Source of the DNA: Sphingobium jiangsuense
GTDB lineage: Bacteria > Pseudomonadota > Alphaproteobacteria > Sphingomonadales > Sphingomonadaceae
Reading direction: 5' to 3'
NCBI RefSeq assembly: GCF_014196495.1
Contig: NZ_JACIDT010000004.1
Location: 186,001 to 250,000, forward strand
Length of the DNA: 64,000 bases
Shown here one piece after another: positions 23,801 to 31,458 of this stretch. Position numbers and translations under genes: made by a program. How positions within the stretch are numbered: position 1 is the stretch's first letter; the number at the start of each line of letters is the position of its first letter. The notes beneath the pieces are model-generated. The model searched no databases, had not been told where the DNA came from, and saw nothing but the letters and a program-made list of their open reading frames with translations.

Positions 23801-26221
23801 TCAGAAACGGATCGAGAATTGCAGATGCACCTCGCGCGGCCGCTCGACGATCGCATTGATATCGCCGACGACGCCGGCGGCCGTGCCGGTGCCGCCGCCG
23901 GTCCGCCCGACATCGCTGGCCGAGGTGATCACATATTCGTTGGTCAGGTTGCGCCCGATCAGCGCGACCTCCCACCCCGCATTTTCCTGGCGCAGCCGCA
24001 CCGCCGCGTCCCAGCGGGTGAAGCCCTTCTGGATCGCGTCGGGCCGCAGCGCGTCGGAATAATTATAGCGGGACGTGTACTGCATGCCCCCCGACAGGGC
24101 GAGGCGCAGCGGCCCGGACAGCGCGAAGTCGTAGCTCGCGCCCAGTTGCGCCGCATATTTGGGCGCCTTGGGGGCCTGACGCCCCTCGACATCCTGGCTG
24201 GTGAACGCGCCGGAGGGGCCGGGCTGGAGGTTGCATCCCCCCGCGATCGTCTGGCCGGTATAGCAGGCGGCCAGATAGTCGGAATAGGTCGCCTTGTTAT
24301 AGGCCGCCGCCCCGCGCAGTTCGAACCCCGGCACGCCCGGCACCGCCAGCACGGCCTCCGCCTCTATGCCGCGCGTGCGCAGATTGCCCGCATTCTGGAC
24401 CCGCTGCACCTGCGTGATCGCGTTGTAGACCTGCACCTGCAAGCCCTTGTAATCATAGTCATAGGCCGTGACGTTGAGATGCAGCGCGCGCCGGAAGAAG
24501 GCGGCGCGCAGCCCGACCTCCTGCCCTTCCGCCTTTTCACTGCCGAACTCGCCGAAGCTCTTGTCGGTGGTCGCGTTGAAGGTCAGGCTGGTGTTGTAGC
24601 CGCCCGATTTGAAGCCCTGCTTATAGGCGGCATAGAGCGTCAGGTCCGGGGTCGGCTTCCATGTCAGCGTCGCCTGGGGCGAGACATTGTCGTCGCGGAA
24701 ATGGTCCTCGATATTGCGCGCCACCACCGTGGAGGCGGGCGCCAGCGGATGGACATAGGGCGTCTGGACATAGCTGTCCTTCTTCTCCTTCGTCCAACGC
24801 GCGCCGCCCGCCAGCTCCAGCGTCGGCATGATGTTCCATTTAAGCTCGCCGAAGGCCGAATAGGTCTTGCCGGAAAAGCCGCTGCGCTTGGTGAAGCTGT
24901 CGAGCCGGCCGGAACCGGGCGCGGGCGCCAGCGCGAGGTTCAGCGTGCCGAAATCGTAACGCATCTTCCCGTCGGCGAAGAACAGGCCCGCCGTCAGGTT
25001 CACCGGACCGTCGAAATCGGTCAGCGCGCGCAGTTCCTGGCTGATCTGCCGGTAATAGGATTGCTGCGCATTATAGGTGCCCGCCGCCGCCCCGCCGAAA
25101 TTATTCTGGTCGCCCTGCCTGAACCGGTAATAGCCGGTGATCGAGGTCAGCGTGATCGGCCCCATGGTCTTGTTCAGCCGCAGCATGGCCACGCGCGAAT
25201 TATGCTCGGTGTAGAGCTTGCCGTCCCGGCGCGCATAATCCATCGTCGCGGCGATCTCCTGCGGCACATTGGCGGTGGAAAGCCGTCCGTCCAGCTTGCA
25301 GTCTGCATAGGGATCGACGATCCCCGCGATCGCCAGCGGCGTCGTCCGCCCGCCGCCGCACAACCGCTCATAGGCGACGCCCGAATCCTCCATATGCGTG
25401 GCGGAAAGCTTGAGCGTCGCGTCGAAGCCGTCGCCCGGATCATAAACCACGGTAAGGCGGCCCGACAGGCTTTCGCCATAGGGCACCCGCCGCGACGAGA
25501 CGGTGCGGTCCAGCCCGCTCAGCGCATTGGGCTGCGCCGTGTTGACGAAGAAGCCGTCCATCTTCGACACCCGCCCGGCGAAGCGCACGCCCAGGCTGTC
25601 CGTCAGCGGGCCCGAAACGAAGCCCTCGGCATAGCGCTCGTCGGCGACGAATTCATAGCCGAGCTTCGCCATCGCCTCGAAGCGCGCGCCGGGATCGGCG
25701 GTGGTGATGGCGACGACGCCCCCGGTGCTGTTCTTGCCGAAGAACAGCGCCTGCGGCCCCTTCATCACCTCGACCTGCCTGATGTCATATTGGGCGTTCA
25801 CGATCTCCCGCCCGCGGGTCATCGCGATGCCGTCGAGATTGAGCGCGACCGACTGATCGAAGCCGGAACTGAGCGAGGAGGAACCGACGCCGCGCAGGAA
25901 GATGCTCGCCGCCGAGCCGCTGACCTGTCGGCCGACCACCATCATCGGCACCAGCTTGGAGATGCCCTGCACATCGACCACCGCCTGTTCGGCAATGGTC
26001 GCGCCGCTCAGCGCCGTCACGGCGATCGGCACATCCTGCAACCGCTCCGCGCGCAGGCGGCCGGTCACCACGATATCCGCCGATCCGGCCTGATCCTCCG
26101 GCGGCGATGCCGAAGCGCCGGCGCCGGTCTGCGCGGCGGCCTCGCTTTCCAGCGCGAGAAGCATCAGCGCCAGCATGCTCGCGGCGCCCATGAAATGACG
26201 ATTGCGGGTCGACAGGACCAT
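23801..26221 (-). CDS. TonB-dependent receptor
   Basis: An 806-residue outer-membrane receptor. The start at ATG 26221 is set by GGAGGGGGAA just upstream; ATGs at 26233 and 26272 are in frame but poorly placed. The signal peptide (FMGAASMLALMLLALESEAAAQ) is followed by SADIVVTGRLRAERLQDVPI, a plug with VEVMKGPQALFFGKNSTGG, and a barrel ending in VHLQFSIRF with the terminal Phe needed for outer-membrane assembly. It differs in its plug from the receptors at 17977 and 38234 and is closer to the STN-containing one (GPQALYFGKNSPAG). It follows the LuxC-like gene by 97 bp on the same strand. Confidence 0.92.
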   Translation of the reverse strand: MVLSTRNRHFMGAASMLALMLLALESEAAAQTGAGASASPPEDQAGSADIVVTGRLRAERLQDVPIAVTALSGATIAEQAVVDVQGISKLVPMMVVGRQVSGSAASIFLRGVGSSSLSSGFDQSVALNLDGIAMTRGREIVNAQYDIRQVEVMKGPQALFFGKNSTGGVVAITTADPGARFEAMAKLGYEFVADERYAEGFVSGPLTDSLGVRFAGRVSKMDGFFVNTAQPNALSGLDRTVSSRRVPYGESLSGRLTVVYDPGDGFDATLKLSATHMEDSGVAYERLCGGGRTTPLAIAGIVDPYADCKLDGRLSTANVPQEIAATMDYARRDGKLYTEHNSRVAMLRLNKTMGPITLTSITGYYRFRQGDQNNFGGAAAGTYNAQQSYYRQISQELRALTDFDGPVNLTAGLFFADGKMRYDFGTLNLALAPAPGSGRLDSFTKRSGFSGKTYSAFGELKWNIMPTLELAGGARWTKEKKDSYVQTPYVHPLAPASTVVARNIEDHFRDDNVSPQATLTWKPTPDLTLYAAYKQGFKSGGYNTSLTFNATTDKSFGEFGSEKAEGQEVGLRAAFFRRALHLNVTAYDYDYKGLQVQVYNAITQVQRVQNAGNLRTRGIEAEAVLAVPGVPGFELRGAAAYNKATYSDYLAACYTGQTIAGGCNLQPGPSGAFTSQDVEGRQAPKAPKYAAQLGASYDFALSGPLRLALSGGMQYTSRYNYSDALRPDAIQKGFTRWDAAVRLRQENAGWEVALIGRNLTNEYVITSASDVGRTGGGTGTAAGVVGDINAIVERPREVHLQFSIRF

Positions 26222-26318
26222 TTCCCCCTCCATGTTTCTCGTTTCTCGGTTCGGGCAAGGGCGTCGCCGCACCGGAAACGGCCCGGCTCGCCCCTTTTTT
26301 CTCCGGTGGCCGGCCGCC

Positions 26319-27806
26319 TCAGGGCAGCCAGGGCGCCTGGCAGCTTTCGGGCGTGCGGATCTCGTTGATGATCCACTTGCCCATGCGGCGCATCAGTTCG
26401 AGCCCGTCCTGCGGCTGCGCATTGGACGCCTGCACCGCAAAGCCCAGCGACACGAAGCGCTGCGCGCCATGGAGCGGCAGCACGTCGAGCAGTTCCGCCT
26501 TCAGGCTTTCGGGATAGACGCCGACCGTCTGGGTATAGGCGTTGACCGCGCCCATCACCTCGTCGAGGCCGTCGACCGGCACGAGATTGGCGGTACGGTC
26601 GATCAGCTTGGTCGAAAAATCGACCGGATCGGACATTTGCGACACGATGATCGCGCCTTCGTCGCCATGGCCGCCGATCACCCTGTACCAGTCGTCCTGC
26701 AGCCGCAGCGCATCGACATGGGCCTTCAGCTCGCGGTCGTAGCGCTTGGCCGGCGTGCTGGTCCGTTCGGGCAGCGAGAGGATGCCGTCATAGACCATCT
26801 CGCCGAAGCGGTTGAGCTTTGCCAGCCCCTCCTCGTCCGTGCCGGAAAGGGCGTAGATCACCCGCGCATTGACGCAGCCGACCTGGTTCATCGCGCCGAT
26901 GTCGCTGGCGAGGCGGATCGCGGCTTCCGCCATCGCCGCCTCGCTCTCGAACGCCTCGCGGCCGATGATGCTGGCGCTGCGCTTGGGATCGAGCGAGATC
27001 AGCTCCAGCCCCGGCTGGATATATTGCGTCACATGCTTGACCGACGCGAAGCCGCCCCAGGCGACGATCTTCTCGACATGATGCGGCTGGTAGAGCTTCT
27101 CCTCGAAGGCGGTGTCGCCGCCACGCCAATAGCCGACCGTCAGATGCTTCGTCAGCGGATGGTCGGGTGCCATGTCGATCATCGTCCGGGCGATCGCGAT
27201 CGCGGTGAACGGGTCGTTGGACGGCGCCTTGATGATCGCGTCGCTGCGCAACAGCGCGTTGCGGATGATCGTCGCGGCGGAGATGGTCGGGCTGTTGCCC
27301 GCGATCACGTGCAGCGTGCGCGCGCCGAAGCAGCGTATACCAAGGCGCAGGCCGTTCAGCCGTTCCTCCTCCACCCAGCCTTCCAGATAGGGGATGCCGA
27401 TCATCCTGTCGGCCATTTCCCGCATCACCGCGCGGTCGAACTTGGCCTTGAGATCGGCATAGGAGGCGTCGACCAGCGGCCGCGTGGTCGGTGCGGTGAG
27501 GTAGGAAAGCTCCCGCGCGCGGGCGAGATGGGGGTTGTCGGCGATGTCGAGCCGGGTGCCCAGTTCCTCCAGATAATCGAGGATATCGTCGAAGGACAGC
27601 GTGTAGAGATCGGCCATCAGCGCCGGATTCCTGAGCGGCAGCCGGTCGAGATATTTATGCGCGTCGGGTGTCAGGAAAGTGAGGTCCCCGCCCCGCCCGC
27701 CGACCTCGACAAGATTGTCGGTGATCACCTCGCCGCGAATGACGAGGCTGGCGACCGGCAACTGGCGGTCGGCAACGCTCACGTCCAGCTTTTCTTCCAT
27801 GCCCAT
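26319..27806 (-). CDS. LuxC-like acyl-CoA reductase
   Basis: A 495-residue protein of the LuxC (acyl-CoA/acyl-protein reductase) family. LuxC reduces an activated acyl group with NADPH to an aldehyde through a Cys thioester. The fold is ALDH-like. The segment GNSPTISAATIIRNALLRSD (170-189) and the Lys in IIKAPSNDPFTA match the cofactor region, and Cys311 in MNQVGCVNARV is the likely acyl-accepting nucleophile. ATG 27806 follows AGGAGGGACTT. It lies 14 bp downstream of a LuxE-like acyl-protein synthetase, the natural partner, so the two probably form a carboxylic acid reductase complex. No LuxD thioesterase or luciferase genes are present, so light production is not implied. Confidence 0.88.
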   Translation of the reverse strand: MGMEEKLDVSVADRQLPVASLVIRGEVITDNLVEVGGRGGDLTFLTPDAHKYLDRLPLRNPALMADLYTLSFDDILDYLEELGTRLDIADNPHLARARELSYLTAPTTRPLVDASYADLKAKFDRAVMREMADRMIGIPYLEGWVEEERLNGLRLGIRCFGARTLHVIAGNSPTISAATIIRNALLRSDAIIKAPSNDPFTAIAIARTMIDMAPDHPLTKHLTVGYWRGGDTAFEEKLYQPHHVEKIVAWGGFASVKHVTQYIQPGLELISLDPKRSASIIGREAFESEAAMAEAAIRLASDIGAMNQVGCVNARVIYALSGTDEEGLAKLNRFGEMVYDGILSLPERTSTPAKRYDRELKAHVDALRLQDDWYRVIGGHGDEGAIIVSQMSDPVDFSTKLIDRTANLVPVDGLDEVMGAVNAYTQTVGVYPESLKAELLDVLPLHGAQRFVSLGFAVQASNAQPQDGLELMRRMGKWIINEIRTPESCQAPWLP

Positions 27807-27820
27807 AAGTCCCTCCTGCG

Positions 27821-29266
27821 TCACTGGAAGCTGGTGAGGAAGCTCATCGCTTCCTTGTGCGCGCCTTCGGTGGCCGCGCAGCTTATCTTGTCGTCGCCGC
27901 CGCGCTTGGCGCTCAGCCGCTCGATGCCGTCCATCGCGTAGACGGTGGACTGGCCGCAGGCGCAGGGCTCGTCCCATTCAATCGTCACCTCGTCCCCGGT
28001 GATGAACCCGCCCCAGCGCGTTTCGGACCCGAGATCGAAAAAGGCGGCGCGCCCCGTGACGCGGCCGGTGCGCGGCAGCAGCTCGCTGGTGTCCGGGTCG
28101 AGCAGATAGGGGATCACCCAGGGGCAGAAATGATAATGGCCGTGCGCGCATTTCTTGTGCCAGCCCTTCACCTCTGTCATGCCGTAGCACATGCGGGTGT
28201 TCTCGATGCCGACGAAGTCGCACACCTGCTGCCGCCAGTCGTCCGGCATCTTAACGCCGTTCTTGGAATCGCCGCCGGTGCCGATCACCGAATTGGGCGC
28301 GAAGACATGCGACAGGCCCTTTTCCTGCCCGATCCGCACCAGGTTGAAGAGCAGGTTCTGCGCGCCCCAGAAGAAGATGCGCTTGCCCTGATAATTTTCC
28401 GCAATGTCGGTGAAGAAGGCGTCGAGCCGCGCCGGCATCTCCTCCTGCAACTTTTCATATTCCGCCTTGCGCGCCAGCATGACGGGCGAGATGTCGAGCT
28501 TTTCCAGCTCGCCCTTGGCCGCCGCCGCCTGGATGCGCGCGGCGAGGTAGAGCAGGTCGGAGCTCATCCGGCCGGGAAAGGCGACCAGCAGCCGGTCCTC
28601 CGACTTGCTGATATATTTGACGAACAGGTCGCAGGTGCGCACATGCCCCGATCCGCCATGGCGGAAATAGGGGTAGATGACGTAGAAATCGCCGCCCTCG
28701 TCCATCACCGACGGGTCGTCGCCGAAGTCCTGCAACGCGATTACCCGCGCGGTCTTGCCGAACTTGTCCCATTCCTGCTTGGAAATCGGCAGGAAGGTCA
28801 TCGTTCCCGACGTGCCCGACGAATGCATGATGGTGAGCGGGCTTTCCCGGTCCATCAACTCCATCCAGTCGTCGATGGTCTTGCAGCCCGACACGTCGAT
28901 GCCGGTCAGGTCGAAGGTCGACAGGCGGGAGAGGAACTTGTTGATCTCCGCGAAGCGCCCCTTTTCCAGAAAGGCGGGCGGATAGCTCTTGTACATCGTA
29001 TGCTCGAACAGCAGCGGCACGGCATCCTCGATCGCGTCGATCCGGTCGATGCCCTGCGCGTCGGCCAGCTTCTTCAGCATCGGCACCCGGTCCTTCAGCT
29101 GCGCGAAGCGCTGGCGCAGCCCTTCGAGCTGGAGCGCGGACAACAGCTCGCGGTCGATCGACTGCATCTGCGTGAAGCTGTGGTGGAAAAATTCGGCCGG
29201 ATCGTCACACAGCGCCTGCGCCATGGACGGGATGTCGGTCTGCTCTGCCAGCGGGGTCGTCGCCAT
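27821..29266 (-). CDS. LuxE-like acyl-protein synthetase
   Basis: A 481-residue member of the LuxE family within the AMP-forming ligase fold. The ATP-grip loop is HSSGTSGT (148-155), the adenylate motif CYGMTE (360-365), and FITGDE (421-426) gives the ribose-binding Asp. LuxE activates a free acid to acyl-AMP, then holds it on a Cys near the C-terminus and passes it to LuxC. Cys435, Cys437 and Cys463 are candidates for that role. It is longer than the roughly 370-residue luminous-bacterium LuxE, with an extended N-terminal region. It is the first gene of the minus-strand series LuxE-LuxC-TonB receptor-AraC-MFS. The 285-bp gap to the divergent ferredoxin gene holds its promoter. Confidence 0.87.
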   Translation of the reverse strand: MATTPLAEQTDIPSMAQALCDDPAEFFHHSFTQMQSIDRELLSALQLEGLRQRFAQLKDRVPMLKKLADAQGIDRIDAIEDAVPLLFEHTMYKSYPPAFLEKGRFAEINKFLSRLSTFDLTGIDVSGCKTIDDWMELMDRESPLTIMHSSGTSGTMTFLPISKQEWDKFGKTARVIALQDFGDDPSVMDEGGDFYVIYPYFRHGGSGHVRTCDLFVKYISKSEDRLLVAFPGRMSSDLLYLAARIQAAAAKGELEKLDISPVMLARKAEYEKLQEEMPARLDAFFTDIAENYQGKRIFFWGAQNLLFNLVRIGQEKGLSHVFAPNSVIGTGGDSKNGVKMPDDWRQQVCDFVGIENTRMCYGMTEVKGWHKKCAHGHYHFCPWVIPYLLDPDTSELLPRTGRVTGRAAFFDLGSETRWGGFITGDEVTIEWDEPCACGQSTVYAMDGIERLSAKRGGDDKISCAATEGAHKEAMSFLTSFQ

Positions 29267-29489
29267 AGGGTTTCCTTGCGTTCATGCCATGACCCGGCAT
29301 CCGTTCGCGCACGACGGTCTGGGGTCCCGGATCGATGAAATGCGGCCATGCGCCGCCTGTTGCCCAAGGAGTTAGAACCCGCCCCGCGCGGATCATCAAC
29401 CGCAAAGCCCAGCTGCTGGACAGTCCGCAAAAAAACTTGGCCAGCAGGCAAAAGAAGTGCTGAAAACGACGCGCGCGCGGCGGCCTCGA

Positions 29490-29507
29490 CAGGCTCATCC
29501 AAGCCTG
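29490..29507 (+). promoter_or_regulatory. hairpin in the leader of the ferredoxin gene
   Basis: CAGGCT-catcca-AGCCTG is a perfect 6-bp stem 44 bp before the ferredoxin start, within the 285-bp divergent region 29267-29551. The rest of that region shows no open frame I can support. Confidence 0.35.
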
Positions 29508-29551
29508 TTAATGAAGCGACTAAACAATGGCAGGACGTCAGGGAGCAACCA

Positions 29552-29872
29552 GTGGTTCGAGCGATTTTTCACACACCGTCCGGCGAGCGCCGCGAAATAG
29601 ACGCGCGCTGCGGCGTCTCGCTGATGGAATCGGCGAAAGCCGCCAGCGTCGAGGGAATCGACGCCGACTGCGGCGGATCGATGGTGTGCGGAACCTGCCA
29701 TGTCCATGTCAGCCCCGAATGGCTGGAACGCCTCGCCCCGCCCGACGATATGGAGGCGATGATTCTGGACTGCGTGCCCGATCCGCATCCGCGCGCGCGC
29801 CTGTCCTGCCAGATCGTCGTCACCGAGGAGATGGACGGCATCGAACTGACGGTGCCGATCGCGCAGCGATAG
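29552..29872 (+). CDS. [2Fe-2S] ferredoxin (putidaredoxin/adrenodoxin type)
   Basis: A 106-residue ferredoxin if started at GTG 29552. This is the best start, since GGGAG lies six bases upstream and the protein then begins VVRAIFHTPSG, as in the family. The cluster ligands follow the vertebrate-type spacing C-x5-C-x2-C-x36-C (Cys40, 46, 49, 86: ADCGGSMVCGTC and LSC). Such ferredoxins carry electrons from an NAD(P)H ferredoxin reductase to class I P450s or Rieske oxygenases. The P450 at 52379 and the Rieske protein at 54961 are candidate partners, although far away; no ferredoxin reductase is visible. It is divergent from the LuxE-like gene. Confidence 0.92.
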   Translation: MVRAIFHTPSGERREIDARCGVSLMESAKAASVEGIDADCGGSMVCGTCHVHVSPEWLERLAPPDDMEAMILDCVPDPHPRARLSCQIVVTEEMDGIELTVPIAQR

Positions 29873-29917
29873 AAAAAACACGCGGAACCGGCGCGGCGGC
29901 GCTTCATCAGGCGCCGC
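29873..29917 (-). terminator. candidate terminator after the second ALDH gene
   Basis: On the minus strand GCGGCGC-ctgatgaa-GCGCCGC (29896-29917) forms a 7-bp stem just after the ALDH stop codon. A second short CGCG/CGCG stem and a run of six T (29873-29878) follow. The T-run is about 17 nt away from the main stem, so it is not a textbook terminator. Confidence 0.4.
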
Positions 29918-29918
29918 G

Positions 29919-31337
29919 TCACCCGCCCTTGGGGATGAAGATCGCCTTGGGCTGGGTGAATTCCTTCAGCCCGTCCATGCCGTTTTCCACGCCGAAGCCG
30001 GATTGCTTGTGCCCGGCAAGCGGCGTGAACGGCGTGTTCTGCAAATTCTGGTTGATCCAGACCGTTCCCGTCTCCAGCCGGTGGGCGATGCCGACCGCCT
30101 GCCCGACATCGGCCGACCAGACCGCGCCCGCAAGGCCGTAAAGGCTGTCGTTCGCCCGCGCGATCACCTCGTCGAGGTCGCTCCAGCGCATCATCGGCAG
30201 GATCGGCCCGAACGCCTCCTCCTGCACCACGCGCGCGCTTTCCGGCGGGTTGTCGACGATGGTGAGCGGCACGAAATAGCCCTTGTCCGGCACCGCGCCG
30301 CCGTCCAGCACCGCAAGGCCCTCGGCCCGCGCGCTTTCCAGCAGCTCGGTGACGCGCGCGAACTGCGCGGCGTTCTGGATCGGCCCGAACTCGCTGCCCT
30401 GCTCCAGCCCGTCGCCCACCTTCGCCTGCCGGGCGAGCGCGTGCAGCCGGTCGCGCAGCCGGTCGTAGATCGCCTCATGGGCGTAGAGCCGCTTGGTCGC
30501 CACGCACACCTGCGCGCTGTTGTAGAAGGCGCCGAAGAAAATCTGTTCGGCCACCGCGTCCACATCCACATCGGGCAGGATGATCGCCGCGTCATTGCCG
30601 CCCAGTTCCAGCGTGATGCGCTTGAGATCGCGCGAGGCGGCCTCCATCACCCGCTTGCCGGTCGCGGTGGAGCCGGTGAAGCTGATCTTCGCAAAGCCCG
30701 GATGGGCCGTCATCATGGGGCCCAGTTCGTCCCCGCCGGAGACGATGTTGAGCACGCCGGGCGGCAGTACCTGCCGCAGCAGCTCGCCGATCTTCAGCGA
30801 GCAGAGCGGCGTGAAGGGCGAAGGCTTCAGCACCATCGTATTGCCAGCGAGCAGCGCCGGGGCGATCTTCCACGCGGCGAGCAGCACCGGGAAATTCCAC
30901 GGCACGATCGCGCAGACCACGCCGAGCGGCTCATGATGCACCTCGATCCGCCGTTCCGGCGTGTCCTCGGTCACCTCGACCGGGATCTGCTGCTTCGCCA
31001 CCTGACGCAGCCAGAAGGACGCGCCCTGTATCTCTCCCTTCGCCAGATGCAGCGGCCGCCCTTGCTCCCGCACGAACAGGCGCGCAAGCTCGTCTGTATG
31101 TTCGAAGATCAGCTTCGCCGCCGCCGTCAGCATCGCCGCCCGCTCCGCCCAGGGCGTCGCCTTCCAGCCCGGAAAGGCGCGGCGCGCCGCATTCACCGCC
31201 GCGTCGAGCTGCGCCGCGTCGGCGGCGGGCGCGGTGGCGAAGGGCTCTCCGCTCGCCGGATTGATCACCGCCATGGTCCCGGCCCCCGCCACCGGCGCGC
31301 CGTCGATGGTCATTGTATAATCGGCGGTGAAATCCAT
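29919..31337 (-). CDS. aldehyde dehydrogenase family protein
   Basis: A 472-residue NAD(P)+-dependent aldehyde dehydrogenase. Oxyanion Asn148 in PWNFP, cofactor loop FTGSTATGK (220-228), general base Glu244 in ELGGN, nucleophile Cys278 in NSAQVC, and EEAFGPI are all present. It resembles enzymes that oxidise larger aromatic or terpenoid aldehydes. AAAGGA lies nine bases before the ATG. It is divergent from the NDP-forming acyl-CoA synthetase, which would naturally activate the acid it makes; a GATTAA-type site lies between them. It is clearly distinct from the ALDH at 8403. Confidence 0.93.
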   Translation of the reverse strand: MDFTADYTMTIDGAPVAGAGTMAVINPASGEPFATAPAADAAQLDAAVNAARRAFPGWKATPWAERAAMLTAAAKLIFEHTDELARLFVREQGRPLHLAKGEIQGASFWLRQVAKQQIPVEVTEDTPERRIEVHHEPLGVVCAIVPWNFPVLLAAWKIAPALLAGNTMVLKPSPFTPLCSLKIGELLRQVLPPGVLNIVSGGDELGPMMTAHPGFAKISFTGSTATGKRVMEAASRDLKRITLELGGNDAAIILPDVDVDAVAEQIFFGAFYNSAQVCVATKRLYAHEAIYDRLRDRLHALARQAKVGDGLEQGSEFGPIQNAAQFARVTELLESARAEGLAVLDGGAVPDKGYFVPLTIVDNPPESARVVQEEAFGPILPMMRWSDLDEVIARANDSLYGLAGAVWSADVGQAVGIAHRLETGTVWINQNLQNTPFTPLAGHKQSGFGVENGMDGLKEFTQPKAIFIPKGG

Positions 31338-31397
31338 GGGGCCAATCCTTTCGCAATCGATGGCGCCTGCCTATCAAGCACGCTGCCCGGATGCAAT

Positions 31398-31413
31398 ATA
31401 ACTAGCCGATTAA
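31398..31413. promoter_or_regulatory. GATTAA-type candidate operator, site D
   Basis: ATAACT-AGCC-GATTAA in the 121-bp divergent promoter between the ALDH (31337) and the acyl-CoA synthetase (31459). The right half matches site B exactly; the left half matches 3 of 6. Confidence 0.35.
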
Positions 31414-31458
31414 ATGATGGCTTGACCGCCTCGCCGGCCCTGCCTAGGGGTCGATTCC

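Noticed and set aside
26319..29266. A bioluminescence (lux) operon
   Set aside because: Only LuxC- and LuxE-like genes are present; there is no luxA, luxB or luxD, and the neighbours are transport genes.
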